DNA from: Methylobacterium sp. W2
GTDB taxonomy: Bacteria; Pseudomonadota; Alphaproteobacteria; Rhizobiales; Beijerinckiaceae
Length of the DNA: 64,000 nt
Direction of reading: 5' to 3'
Assembly: GCF_020662345.1 (NCBI RefSeq)
Contig: NZ_VMOA01000015.1
Span: forward strand, 1-64,000
The position numbers and the translations under genes were made by a program. Of the stretch, positions 1 to 8,889 are shown piece after piece. Each line of letters opens with the position of its first letter. The first letter of the stretch is position 1. Under the pieces are notes generated by a model. That model made no database searches and was not told where the DNA came from. It saw nothing but the letters and a program-made list of their open reading frames with translations.

Positions 1-402
1 CGCCGGGCTCGGGTTCATCATGACGTGGACGATCCCCGCCACCACCATCCCGGCCATGAGCGGCAGCATCTGCCGCAGGGCGGGCGTCGCGACGCCGCTC
101 ACCGCCGCGGCCTGTTGCAGCACGGCCTGCCCCAGATGCTGCGAGCCGAAGAGCTGGCGCATCATGGCGTCCATCTGCGGCTTGGCCTGCGCGGTGGTGG
201 ATGCGCTCGGATCCATGAAGCTGAACATCTGGGTGAAGCCGGTGGGATCGGCGGCGGCGTTGCGCTGAAGGCCGAGGGTCAGGGCCGGCATCAGGGCTTC
301 CATGGCCCGGCGGGTCTGGTCCGGCGACAGGCCGAATTGCTGGCCGAAACCGTTGGCCCCCATGCCACCCTGCGCCTGCATGAGATCGAACAGGTTGAAC
401 AT
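1..402 (-). CDS. DUF937 family protein (C-terminus cut by window edge)
   Basis: The minus-strand frame opens with ATG at 402 and reads to the first base of the window without a stop, so the gene is partial. The N-terminus begins MFNLFDLMQAQGG and continues with a helical segment rich in Gln, Ala and Met (LSPDQTRRAMEALMPALTLG), which fits the DUF937/YidB-like family. That family has no firmly established role. The gene lies 114 bp upstream, on the same strand, of nothing else visible, and the MATE gene at 517-1971 points toward it. The family call rests on the LSxxQ...ALxPALxxGL pattern. The remainder of the protein is outside the window. Confidence 0.7.
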   Translation of the reverse strand, partial: MFNLFDLMQAQGGMGANGFGQQFGLSPDQTRRAMEALMPALTLGLQRNAAADPTGFTQMFSFMDPSASTTAQAKPQMDAMMRQLFGSQHLGQAVLQQAAAVSGVATPALRQMLPLMAGMVVAGIVHVMMNPSPA

Positions 403-516
403 GGCGGCGGCCTCATGATCCCATCGCGGTCAGGCTTGCGTCCGCCTGCTGTCGAGAGCCGAACTCTGTCGCATCCCAGCCGTACTTACCAGCCCGGGAT
501 CATGCCCGTTCCGGCA

Positions 517-1971
517 CTAAACCAGTGCGTTCGGCCTCTCCGGGGCCGGAATCTCGCCTCCGGAGGCATCCGCATCGGCCTCGGCGGGGAGTTTCGGCGC
601 GAAACCGGACCGTTCCTCCAGCTGCGCCACCGTCCGGAAGGCGAGGGCGATCCCGATCGCCCCGAAGGCGACGGAGCCGAAGCCCACCCCGGCGATGATG
701 CCCTTGGGGCCGTACAGATAGGCTCCGAGGAGGGCCGGGGGCACGGTTCCGATCGTCGCCCGGCCCCAGTTGAGGAAGGTCGAGAGGAAGGGAAAGCCAA
801 GATTGTTGAACGAGGCGTTCGCCAGGAACAGCAGGCCAGTGAAGAACCACACGCCCCCGCTCACGAGGCAGAAGAAGACGAAGAGCTCGGCGGCGGTGCC
901 GGTGAGTTCGAACAGGCTCGTCAGCGGTCCGCGAAAGACGATCAGGGCGGCCCAGATCACCAGGACATAGGCCGCCGTCACCAGCGCCCCGTCCCGCAGC
1001 ACGCCGCGCATCCGGTCGAACCGCCCGGCCCCCCAGTTCTGGCCGAGGATGGGACCGATGGAGCCGGACATGGCAAAGAGCCCGCCGAAGGCCACCGGGG
1101 ACAGCCGGTCGATCACCACGTTGCCGGCCACCGCCACGGCGCCGAATTTGGCGAGCGCATGGGCGATGAAGGCGCTCGCCACGGAGGGGGCGAGGTTAGT
1201 GAGCACGGCCGGCAGGGCGATCCTGAACACGATGGGCGCGTCCGCGATCACGTCCGCCCATGTGGGGACGGCCAGCATCCGGTGCTGACGCACGCCCCAT
1301 AGGCCGACGAGGGCGAAGGTCGCCCGCGCCACGCAGGTGGTGATCGCCGCCCCGTCGATCCCCAAACCCGCCGTGAAGATGAGGAGGGGGTCGAGACCGG
1401 CGGTGACGATGGCGCCGCCGAGCGTCACGTACATGGCCTGACGCGCCGCTCCGATGGCGCGCAGCAGGCCGGAGAACATCATGCCCGGCCCCATCAGGAG
1501 GTTCGAGGGCAGGGCGATCCAGAGGAAGCGCTCGGCCACGGGAAGCGTCTCGGCGTCGGCGCCGATCCACGACAGGATGAACGGCAGGACCGGCAGCATC
1601 GCGAGGACGAGGATGCCCGAGACGACGATGCCGTGGATCGAGGCGGAGGTGGCGAGCCGCCGGGCGCCGGCCTCGTCGCCGGCGCCGATCGCCCGCGAGA
1701 CCAGGGCGCCGGCGGCGATCATCAGGCCGATATTGATGGCGATGGCGAAGAACTGGACGATGGTGGCAAAGCCCACCGCCGCCGTAAGGGTCGGGTCACC
1801 GAGCTTGGAGACATAGATCAGCGAGAGCAGGTCGACCACGAAGATCGCCATCAGGCCGATGGAGCCCGTGCCGGTCATCACCACGACGTGGCGCAGGATC
1901 GATCCGGTCACGAACCGTCCGGCCTCCTGTCGGACGACGGGATTCCCCGACGTCTTGCGGGTGTCAGGCAT
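517..1971 (-). CDS. MATE family multidrug/toxin efflux transporter
   Basis: This is a polytopic inner-membrane protein of 484 residues with about 12 hydrophobic segments. MATE exporters expel cationic drugs and metabolites using Na+ or H+ gradients. The N-terminal half has the family pattern with GSIGLMAIFVVDLLSLIYVS in the first membrane pair and an LLMGPGMMFSGLLRAIG segment near the middle. An in-frame start exists at 2040, but the ATG at 1971 gives the usual family length. It overlaps the stop of the upstream antiporter by 8 bp (ATGCCTGA), which indicates translational coupling. The substrate cannot be told from sequence. Confidence 0.9.
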   Translation of the reverse strand: MPDTRKTSGNPVVRQEAGRFVTGSILRHVVVMTGTGSIGLMAIFVVDLLSLIYVSKLGDPTLTAAVGFATIVQFFAIAINIGLMIAAGALVSRAIGAGDEAGARRLATSASIHGIVVSGILVLAMLPVLPFILSWIGADAETLPVAERFLWIALPSNLLMGPGMMFSGLLRAIGAARQAMYVTLGGAIVTAGLDPLLIFTAGLGIDGAAITTCVARATFALVGLWGVRQHRMLAVPTWADVIADAPIVFRIALPAVLTNLAPSVASAFIAHALAKFGAVAVAGNVVIDRLSPVAFGGLFAMSGSIGPILGQNWGAGRFDRMRGVLRDGALVTAAYVLVIWAALIVFRGPLTSLFELTGTAAELFVFFCLVSGGVWFFTGLLFLANASFNNLGFPFLSTFLNWGRATIGTVPPALLGAYLYGPKGIIAGVGFGSVAFGAIGIALAFRTVAQLEERSGFAPKLPAEADADASGGEIPAPERPNALV

Positions 1972-3856
1972 CCGACGGGGTGTCCTGGGGTTGCAGCGTG
2001 CGGGTCGCCGCCTCGCGCCGCTCCATGCCGATGATGTCACGCGTTTCGGTGCTCAGCGCCCGCGAGGGGCGCTTGGGCACCGTGAGCGGCTCGGGCTTGA
2101 TCTCAGGGCTACCGCCCATGTAGCGCGATTCCTCCGGCAGGGCGCCCGCCTGCTGAAGGACGAGGCGGGCGATGTCGCGTTTGCGCACGTCCTGGGCGGT
2201 GGCGGCGGCTGCGTCAGCCGGGATGCCGAGCCCTTCCAAAGTGGCGCGGCCGAAGGCGATGGCCGATTCCACCGTCTCGCGCAGCTGGTAATCCACGTCC
2301 CGGTTCATCAGTTCCACCGAGTGCATCCGGTCGTAGGCGCGGACATAGGTGCGCACTGCCGTGAACTCCTCATGGACGATGTCGACGATCTTCAGGGCGG
2401 CCTGCGGGTCGTCGACGCAGATGCAGAGGAGCTCCGCCCGGCCCACCCCGGCGGCGCGCAGCACGTCGAGGCGGGTGCCGTCGCCGTAATAGATGCGGAA
2501 GCCGAAGCGCGAGGCACTGCGGATCTGCTCCACGTCCTTGTCGATCACCGTGACGCTGATCCCCTCGGCGAGGAGCACCTGGGTCAGGATCTGCCCGAAG
2601 CGGCCGAAGCCGACGACGAGGACGCGGGCCTCGGTGCTCTCGATCTGGTCGGGGGCATGCTCGGCCGCCTCCGGCCGGTGACGGGACAGGTAGCCGTCGA
2701 GGGCCTTGGCGGCGACGGGGCCGACCAGCATCGTGAGGGCGGCGAGCGCCACCGCAAAGCGCGTGGAGGGCTGGTCGATCAGCCCGAGTTCGGCCCCCGC
2801 CGGCAGCAGCACGAAGGCGAACTCGCCGGCCGGCGCGAGGATCGCCGCCCCGCGCACCGCATCGAGCCAGGGCGAGCCGAACAGGCGGAACAGGCCGGCC
2901 ACAAGAGCGACCTTGATGAGGATGGCCGCCGCCGTCGCCCCGAGCAGGGCGGGCCACGCGCTTCTGAGCAGGCCGCCGTCGATGGACATGCCCACGCTCA
3001 TGAAGAACAGGCCGAGGAGCATGCCGCGGAACGGCTCGATGTCGGCTTCGAGCTGGTGCCGGAAGTTCGATTCGGCGAGCAGGACGCCGGCGAGGAAGGC
3101 GCCCATGGGCATCGACAGGCCGACATGCTCCATCAGCATCGCGGTGCCGAGCACCACGAGGAGGGCCGCCGCCGTCATCACCTCGCGCGCGCCGCTGGCC
3201 GCGAGCAGGCTGAAGAACGGGTTGAGGCCGTAGCGGCCCACCAGCACCACGGCGAGGAGGGCCGCACCCACGGTTCCGGTGGATGTCAGCGCCGGCCCGA
3301 GCCACGCATCGTTGCCGCTGCTGCCGGTGGAGGCGAGGAGCGGCATCAGGGCGAGGATCGCCACCACGGAGATGTCCTGGAACAGCAGCACCGCGAAGGC
3401 GCGGCCGCCATAGGGCGTGCCGAGGTCTCCGCGTTCCTCGAGGAGCTGCAGCGCCACCGCCGTGGCCGACAGGGCGAGGGCGACGCCGATGACGAGGCTC
3501 GCGGCCGGGGTGAGCCCGAACAGGGCACCGGCGCCGGCCAGCACAATCGTGCACAGGAGCAGCTGCGCCGCACCGAGCCCGAAAATGTCGCGCCGCATCG
3601 AGATCAGCCGGGAAATCTCGAGTTCGAGGCCGACGATGAAGAGAAGGAGGACGACGCCGAGCTCCGCGACGCTCGCGGCGGTCTCCGGCTCGGCGATGAG
3701 CGAGAAACCGAAGGGGCCGATGATGACCCCGGCGACGAGGTATCCCAGCACCGCGCTCTGCCCGATGAGGCGGAAGATCGGCACGCCGATCACCGCCGCC
3801 GACAGAAAGGTCAGCACCGGCGGCAGGAAGCTCACATGGGTGGAGGCGCTCGCCAT
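1964..3856 (-). CDS. CPA2-type monovalent cation:proton antiporter with RCK domain (KefB-like)
   Basis: This is a 630-residue inner-membrane protein. Residues about 10-390 form the Na+/H+ exchanger domain with a dozen membrane segments, including LLFIVGLELE and SATAVALQLLEERG. A Rossmann RCK/TrkA-N domain follows, starting with RVLVVGFGRFG near residue 416. This arrangement is that of KefB/KefC-type potassium:proton antiporters, in which the RCK domain senses nucleotide or glutathione ligands. No KefF/KefG ancillary subunit is adjacent. The gene is followed by, and overlaps, the MATE exporter gene, so the two are likely co-transcribed for ion and toxicant stress. Ion specificity is inferred from family only. 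Confidence 0.9.
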   Translation of the reverse strand: MASASTHVSFLPPVLTFLSAAVIGVPIFRLIGQSAVLGYLVAGVIIGPFGFSLIAEPETAASVAELGVVLLLFIVGLELEISRLISMRRDIFGLGAAQLLLCTIVLAGAGALFGLTPAASLVIGVALALSATAVALQLLEERGDLGTPYGGRAFAVLLFQDISVVAILALMPLLASTGSSGNDAWLGPALTSTGTVGAALLAVVLVGRYGLNPFFSLLAASGAREVMTAAALLVVLGTAMLMEHVGLSMPMGAFLAGVLLAESNFRHQLEADIEPFRGMLLGLFFMSVGMSIDGGLLRSAWPALLGATAAAILIKVALVAGLFRLFGSPWLDAVRGAAILAPAGEFAFVLLPAGAELGLIDQPSTRFAVALAALTMLVGPVAAKALDGYLSRHRPEAAEHAPDQIESTEARVLVVGFGRFGQILTQVLLAEGISVTVIDKDVEQIRSASRFGFRIYYGDGTRLDVLRAAGVGRAELLCICVDDPQAALKIVDIVHEEFTAVRTYVRAYDRMHSVELMNRDVDYQLRETVESAIAFGRATLEGLGIPADAAAATAQDVRKRDIARLVLQQAGALPEESRYMGGSPEIKPEPLTVPKRPSRALSTETRDIIGMERREAATRTLQPQDTPSDA

Positions 3857-4011
3857 GTCGATCCGGTCTGTGAGGAGTGGGGTCGCCCGCGGCCGATGCC
3901 ACAGGCGCGTCGCCGTGCTCTTCTCTTAGACCAGGGGCACCGCCCCCGCCACGCCTGCATGGCGTGGACGGGCGGTGTCGGAACCATCACCGGTGCGGAG
4001 CGGCACGCGGT

Positions 4012-4302
4012 TCAGGCGAAGCGGCGCGTCACCTGACGGACGGCGCGATGGGCCAGGATGATCTTCGTGGCGTCCGACGGCGTATGCGCGTCGTAGGCGT
4101 CGAGGACGTCCCAGCGGGTTAGGCCGATATCGTTCAATTCCCGCTCGGAGAGAGAGCCGAGCTCCACGAGGCCGCGCTCGTCGGCATCGTTGCGCGAGAA
4201 CACGGAGGCGGCCTTGGTGAGAAGGCTGCCGACGAAGCGGGTGGCCCGGCCGACCTGCTCGGCGGCTGCGTCGCCCGGGGTCCAGTTGAGAGTGCTGTTC
4301 AT
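4012..4302 (-). CDS. DUF1127 small basic protein
   Basis: This is a 96-residue protein whose core GSLSERELNDIGLTRWDV matches the DUF1127 (YjiS-like) motif. DUF1127 proteins in Rhizobiales are short and often arginine-rich, and some influence RNA turnover or phosphate-related gene expression. A second DUF1127 gene lies 256 bp upstream on the same strand. A TTG codon at 4317 would add five residues; the ATG at 4302 was chosen although its AGGA is only 2 nt away, so the start is uncertain. A perfect 19-bp palindrome (4448-4466) lies in the upstream gap. The role of the protein here is unknown. Confidence 0.8.
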   Translation of the reverse strand: MNSTLNWTPGDAAAEQVGRATRFVGSLLTKAASVFSRNDADERGLVELGSLSERELNDIGLTRWDVLDAYDAHTPSDATKIILAHRAVRQVTRRFA

Positions 4303-4447
4303 GATCCTAGTATCCAAGTTCTCGGCGCACGTTCACGATGAGGACGGTGATGCACGGCGAGGAAGGTGATGGGGGTGATGTGCGCCCCTTTCGCCGTGAA
4401 TGACGTGCGATCGAACACTTAGCCTCAATAGACTTGCGGTGCCTGCA

Positions 4448-4466
4448 GGTCTGGTAGAACCAGACC
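4448..4466. promoter_or_regulatory. Perfect 8-3-8 palindrome, GntR/FadR-type operator candidate
   Basis: The sequence GGTCTGGT-AGA-ACCAGACC is a perfect inverted repeat of 8 bp with a 3-nt centre. Its core TGGTAGAACCA fits the TNGTNNNACNA pattern known for FadR-subfamily GntR regulators. It sits in the 255-bp gap between two same-strand DUF1127 genes, about 146 bp upstream of the downstream start. That it is a working operator is inference; no GntR/FadR-family gene other than the MocR-type regulator is visible nearby. Confidence 0.45.
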
Positions 4467-4557
4467 ACGGATAAACCTCAATCACCGACCGAATGACCAG
4501 TTTGGCGGCATGGCGAATTCGAAGTCATGCTCAATAATGCACGTTTCGCCATCTTGA

Positions 4558-4854
4558 TCAGATCTTAACGATTCGGGGGCGGCGTGCCTCCCATCTCTCG
4601 TCCCGGCGGCCGATCAGGAACTGGGAGGCATCGGCCTCGCCGGTGCCTGCATCCGTCACGTCCTGCCGGATCAGGCCGATATCCTTCAACTCGCGGTCCG
4701 ACATCACCGAGAGCTTGCGCAGGACGCGCCGGTTCATGGCCTGGCGCGACAGGCCGGCGGCGGCGTTCGCCAGGAGCTGGCGCGCGAGCTGCGCGAGCCG
4801 CCCGGGGAGAGCGCCGGCATAGGTGGTGGATTGCGGCTTCAGGAGCGTGGTCAT
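4558..4854 (-). CDS. DUF1127 small basic protein (second copy)
   Basis: This 98-residue protein carries KLSVMSDRELKDIGLIRQDV, the DUF1127 signature, after an arginine-rich helical stretch with RLAQLARQLLANAAAGLSRQ. It is paralogous to the neighbour at 4012-4302. It is divergent from the MocR-type regulator that starts at 4974, with 119 bp between the two starts, so that regulator may control it; this is inferred from position alone. The C-terminal tail after the motif is longer than in minimal DUF1127 proteins of about 50 residues. Confidence 0.8.
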   Translation of the reverse strand: MTTLLKPQSTTYAGALPGRLAQLARQLLANAAAGLSRQAMNRRVLRKLSVMSDRELKDIGLIRQDVTDAGTGEADASQFLIGRRDERWEARRPRIVKI

Positions 4855-4973
4855 CGGTCGTCCTCGTCTCGTCCGTCGTGAACTTTCGACGGTGATGCGC
4901 TCGAGGCCCCTGGCGGAGACAGGGACAGTCCAGTACGCTTTGCCAGAATTGTCCGGACGGTGGAGCAGTACAG

Positions 4974-6371
4974 ATGGCGGGATCGGCGCGGACGACGCTC
5001 ACCCTGGTGGACACGGTCTCGTCCGCGATCACGGAGCGGATCGCCGGGCGCCAGCTCATGCCCGGCGCGCGGCTGCCCTCGGTGCGGGCTTTTGCCGAAT
5101 CCATGGGCGTGTCGAAATCCACCGTGGTGGAGGCTTATGAGCGCTTGGGCGCGGAAGGCGCCATCGTTGCGCGCCGGGGCTCTGGCTTCTACGTGGCGGG
5201 CAAGACCCGCCCGCTCTGCCTCAAGGAGATCGGGCCGCAGCTCGACCGGGCCGTGGACCCGCTCTGGATCACCCGGCAATCGATGCAATCCGGGCCGGAC
5301 CTGCTGAAGCCGGGTTCCGGCTGGCTGCCGTCGTCATGGATGCCCGAGGAGGCGATCCGGCGCGCCCTGCGCCACATCGCCCGCGACCCCGATTCGAACC
5401 TGATCTGCTACGACAAGCCCCTCGGCTTTCCGCCGCTGCGCAGCCAGATCGCCCGGCGTCTCGCCGACAAGGGTGTCGAGGCGGAGGCCGACCAGATCGT
5501 CCTGACGGATTCGGCGACTCAGGCGGTCGACCTGCTGTGCCGGTTCCTCCTCGACCCCGGCGACGCCGTGCTGGTCGATGACCCCTGCTACTTCAATTAC
5601 CATGCGCTGCTGCGGGCGAACCGGGCGAAGGTGGTGGGCGTGTCCTTCACACCCACCGGGCCGAACGTCGCTGAACTCGAACGGCTGATCGTCGAGCACC
5701 GGCCGCGATTCTACCTGACCAATTCCGCGCTCCATAACCCCACCGGCGCCACCCTGGCCCCGGCCGTGGCCCACCACGTCCTCAAGCTCGCCGAGGCGCA
5801 CGACATGCTGATCGTCGAGGACGACATCTTCGGCGACCTCGAAGCCGACCCGGCCCCGCGTCTGGCGGGGTTCGACGGGCTCGACAGGGTGATCGCGGTG
5901 GGCAGCTTCTCCAAGACCCTCTCGGCCTCGATCCGCTGCGGCTACATCGCCCTGCGCCCCGACTGGGTGGAGGGGCTGATCGACCTGAAGCTCGCCCTGA
6001 GCCTCGGCAACGGACATCTCTCCGCGGCGCTGATGCATCGCCTCATCACCGACGGAGCCTATCGCCGCCACCTCGCCGAGATCCGCGAGAAGCTCGCCCG
6101 CGCCATGGGCGAGACGGCGCGGCGCCTCGAACGCTGCGGCCTCACGCTATGGACCGAGCCGCGCGGGGGCCTGTTCCTGTGGGCACGCCTGCCGGACGGG
6201 CTCGATTCCGCCGATGTCGCGCGCCGCGCCCTCGCCAGGGACGTGGTGCTGGCCCCCGGCGCCGCCTTCAGCGCCGGGACGGGCAGCCGCGAGTTCCTGC
6301 GTTTCAACGTGGCCCATTGCGCCGATCCGAGGACGTTTTCGGTGTTGGAGGACGCCATGGGGGCGGTTTGA
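4974..6371 (+). CDS. MocR-type GntR/aminotransferase-fold transcriptional regulator
   Basis: The 465-residue protein has a GntR winged-helix domain at residues about 10-75 (PGARLPSVRAFAESMGVSKS) fused to a fold-type I PLP-dependent aminotransferase domain from about 105 to the end. The Schiff-base lysine is K314 in GSFSKTLSASIRCGYI, and HNPTGAT and DDIFGDL are the expected PLP-pocket motifs. MocR proteins normally sense an amine or amino acid, or PLP itself, rather than acting as free enzymes. Two CAGTAC hexamers (4931-4936 and 4966-4971) lie in its own 5' region and are possible binding sites. The divergent DUF1127 gene is a plausible target. Effector unknown. Confidence 0.88.
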   Translation: MAGSARTTLTLVDTVSSAITERIAGRQLMPGARLPSVRAFAESMGVSKSTVVEAYERLGAEGAIVARRGSGFYVAGKTRPLCLKEIGPQLDRAVDPLWITRQSMQSGPDLLKPGSGWLPSSWMPEEAIRRALRHIARDPDSNLICYDKPLGFPPLRSQIARRLADKGVEAEADQIVLTDSATQAVDLLCRFLLDPGDAVLVDDPCYFNYHALLRANRAKVVGVSFTPTGPNVAELERLIVEHRPRFYLTNSALHNPTGATLAPAVAHHVLKLAEAHDMLIVEDDIFGDLEADPAPRLAGFDGLDRVIAVGSFSKTLSASIRCGYIALRPDWVEGLIDLKLALSLGNGHLSAALMHRLITDGAYRRHLAEIREKLARAMGETARRLERCGLTLWTEPRGGLFLWARLPDGLDSADVARRALARDVVLAPGAAFSAGTGSREFLRFNVAHCADPRTFSVLEDAMGAV

Positions 6372-6463
6372 TCAGGGTCCGGCTGGCCCTGCCCGGAACC
6401 CACCGCCCGGGCCGAGGCTTTGAAGAGATACGGCAAAGCTCAAAAAACAGGTCGGGAGGACCC

Positions 6464-7690
6464 ATGTCGAAGCCGGAGTTGAAGCAGCCGCGTCCGCCCG
6501 AACTGTTCTCGCCCTGGCGCAGCGAGGTGCGCGCCCGGCTTCAGCAGGAGGCCCGCGACTTCGCCCGTGACGTGGTGCTGCCGCTGGCCGACGAGCTCGA
6601 CCGGCAGAAGGCCGAGATGCCGCGCTCGCTCATCGACGCCATGGCGAAGAAGGGCTGGTTCGGCATCACCATCCCGGCCGAGCATGGCGGTCTCGGCCTC
6701 GGCGTGTTCGAATATTGCCTGGTCTCGGAGGAATTGGCCCGCGCTTGGCTCTCCGTCGGCAGCATTCTGGCGCGGGGCCAGGGGCTCGGCACCCAGACCC
6801 TCGACGAGGAGCGCCGCCGCGCTCTCCTGCGCAAATCCGCCCGCGGCGAGTGGATCGGCGGCATCGCCTTGTCCGAGCCCACCGCCGGGTCCGACCTCGC
6901 CGGCGTCCAGACCCGCGCGGTGCGCGACGGGGACGATTGGGTGCTCACCGGCACCAAGCGCTGGGCCGGGTTCGCACTCGCCGCCGACTTCATCGAGGTC
7001 CTGGCCCGTACCCGCGAGCCGGAGCCGGGCGAGCCGCGCTCGGCCGGGCTGGAACCCTTCCTCGTGGTCAAGAAGCCCGGCACCTTCCCCGAGGGCATGA
7101 CGGGCCATGTCATCGACAAGATCGGCTATCACGGCTTCCTCACCTTCGAGCTCGAACTCGACGGTGTGCGCGTGCCCGAGGGCGACCGCCTTACCGGCCT
7201 CTACGGCGACGGCGGCGCGGATGCGGATTCCGGTGGCTTCGCCTCGGTGCAGCGCGGTCTCAACATCGCCCGCGTCCACACCGCCGCCCGCGCCGTCGGC
7301 GTCGCCCGTGCGGCGGTGGAGGATTGCCAGCTCTACCTGCAGGAGCGCGAGCAGTTCGGCCACCCGATCGGCGAGTTCCAGGCCCTGCGCTTCGCGCTGG
7401 CCGACATGTCGGCGGAGGTCGATCAGGCCCGCGCCTACTGGCAACAGGTGGCCCACCTTCTCGACGAGGGCGAGGCGGCCGAGAGCGAATCGGCCAAGGT
7501 GAAACTGCTCGCCACCGAGATGGCGGTGCGCGTCACCAACCGGGCGATGCAGCTCCACGGCGGCAACGGCTACACCACCGAACGCCGGGTGGAACGGTAT
7601 TGGCGCGACGCGCGGCTCACCACGATCTTCGAGGGAACGAGCGAGATCCAGCGGCGGATCATCAGCGACCGGATGCTGGGGCGCAGGTAA
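6464..7690 (+). CDS. Acyl-CoA dehydrogenase family protein
   Basis: This is a 408-residue FAD enzyme that would introduce a trans-2 double bond into an acyl-CoA. The family blocks are in order: ALSEPTAGSDLAG (FAD/substrate loop), the beta-domain WVLTGTKRWAGFA, REQFGHPIGEFQALRF, and QLHGGNGYTTERRVERYWRD. The likely catalytic base is E390 in TTIFEGTSEIQ. The ATG at 6464 follows GGGAGG at the right spacing; the frame is open further upstream but that part overlaps the MocR gene. The start lies 92 bp after the MocR gene, so the two may be co-transcribed. Chain length and substrate cannot be decided from sequence. Confidence 0.9.
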   Translation: MSKPELKQPRPPELFSPWRSEVRARLQQEARDFARDVVLPLADELDRQKAEMPRSLIDAMAKKGWFGITIPAEHGGLGLGVFEYCLVSEELARAWLSVGSILARGQGLGTQTLDEERRRALLRKSARGEWIGGIALSEPTAGSDLAGVQTRAVRDGDDWVLTGTKRWAGFALAADFIEVLARTREPEPGEPRSAGLEPFLVVKKPGTFPEGMTGHVIDKIGYHGFLTFELELDGVRVPEGDRLTGLYGDGGADADSGGFASVQRGLNIARVHTAARAVGVARAAVEDCQLYLQEREQFGHPIGEFQALRFALADMSAEVDQARAYWQQVAHLLDEGEAAESESAKVKLLATEMAVRVTNRAMQLHGGNGYTTERRVERYWRDARLTTIFEGTSEIQRRIISDRMLGRR

Positions 7691-7814
7691 GTGACGCAAG
7701 GGAGGGACAGTCCCGATCCTTTGCCGGTGTGCTCCGTCCGCCCTGACACCATGGTGCATTTTGCGCTATAGGTGGTTGACAGGGGCGGCCTCGCCTCGCC
7801 ACATCCCGGCTATC

Positions 7815-8810
7815 ATGAGCGATCCTCTCTCGAAGACCTTTCCCGACGGTTCGGCCAAGCCGCCTCTGGAGATCCTGCTCTGCGCGCCACGCGGCTTCTG
7901 CGCCGGTGTGGTCCGTGCCATCGACGTGGTGGAGCGTGCGCTGGCGATCTACGGACCTCCGGTCTACGTGCGTCACGAGATCGTCCACAACAAATACGTG
8001 GTCGAGAGCCTGAAGCGTAAGGGCGCGGTGTTCGTGCGTGAGCTCGACGAGGTTCCGGACGGCAACGCCCCGGTGATCTTCTCGGCCCACGGCGTCGCCA
8101 AGACGGTGCCGGCCAATGCCGACAATCGCGGCCTCGTCACCATCGACGCCACCTGCCCGCTGGTGACCAAGGTCCATCGCGAGGCCGAGATCCACCACAA
8201 GCGCGGCCGCCACGTGCTGCTGGTCGGCCATTCCGGTCACCCGGAAGTGGTCGGCACCATGGGCCAGCTGCCCAAGGGCTCGATCACCCTGGTGGAGGAT
8301 CTGGAGCAGATTGCCGCCCTGGAACCCGACAACCGCGACAACCTCGCCTGGGTGACGCAGACGACCCTGTCGGTGGACGACACCCGCCACATCGTCGCCG
8401 CCCTGAAGCAGAAGTTCCCGACCATCACCGGGCCGCACAAGGACGACATCTGCTACGCCACCACCAACCGCCAGGAAGCGGTGAAGCAGGTGGCCCCGCT
8501 GGTGGATGCCGTGATCGTCGTCGGCTCCTCGAACTCCTCGAACTCGCAGCGCCTGCGCGAGGTCGCCGAGCGCGTCGGCTGCCCGATCACCCGCCTCGTG
8601 CTCCGCGCCGAGGAGATCGACTGGCCGGCCTTCGAGGGCATCCGCAAGCTCGGCCTCACCGCCGGCGCCTCGGCCCCCGAGGTGCTGGTGGAGGAGATCA
8701 TCGACGCCTTCGCCGCCCGCTACGACGTCACCGTCGACACGGTCTCCACGGTGGTGGAGGACATGTCCTTCCCGCTGCCGCGCGAACTGCGCAGCGAAGC
8801 CGCCGAGTAG
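7815..8810 (+). CDS. ispH: 4-hydroxy-3-methylbut-2-enyl diphosphate reductase
   Basis: IspH (LytB) performs the last step of the MEP pathway, reducing HMBPP to IPP and DMAPP through a [4Fe-4S] cluster. The three cluster cysteines are visible in [16 protein letters not shown] and ICYATTNRQ, along with SAHGV and SGHPEV, which line the active site. The protein has 331 residues from the ATG at 7815; an earlier in-frame ATG at 7761 adds an unconserved leader. A GC-rich hairpin follows the stop. The gene is followed by thrB, a pairing common in Rhizobiales. Confidence 0.97.
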   Translation: MSDPLSKTFPDGSAKPPLEILLCAPRGFCAGVVRAIDVVERALAIYGPPVYVRHEIVHNKYVVESLKRKGAVFVRELDEVPDGNAPVIFSAHGVAKTVPANADNRGLVTIDATCPLVTKVHREAEIHHKRGRHVLLVGHSGHPEVVGTMGQLPKGSITLVEDLEQIAALEPDNRDNLAWVTQTTLSVDDTRHIVAALKQKFPTITGPHKDDICYATTNRQEAVKQVAPLVDAVIVVGSSNSSNSQRLREVAERVGCPITRLVLRAEEIDWPAFEGIRKLGLTAGASAPEVLVEEIIDAFAARYDVTVDTVSTVVEDMSFPLPRELRSEAAE

Positions 8811-8835
8811 GCCACGTCGCTCGTTTTTGTCGCTG

Positions 8836-8855
8836 GGGGCGCCGAAGGGCGCCCC
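8836..8855 (+). terminator. Hairpin after ispH
   Basis: The arms GGGGCGCC and GGCGCCCC form a perfect 8-bp stem with a GAAG loop, followed by TTCTC. It lies between the ispH stop and the thrB start and could terminate or attenuate transcription. The T-run is short, so some read-through is likely. Confidence 0.55.
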
Positions 8856-8889
8856 TTCTCATGTCTGCCCTCCAACGTCAGCGAAGCCC

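Noticed and set aside
1859-4036. 725-residue plus-strand open frame antisense to the KefB-type gene
   Set aside because: High-GC antisense shadow: composition is Glu/Arg/His/Gly-rich with no family motif, and the minus-strand frame has a clear antiporter.
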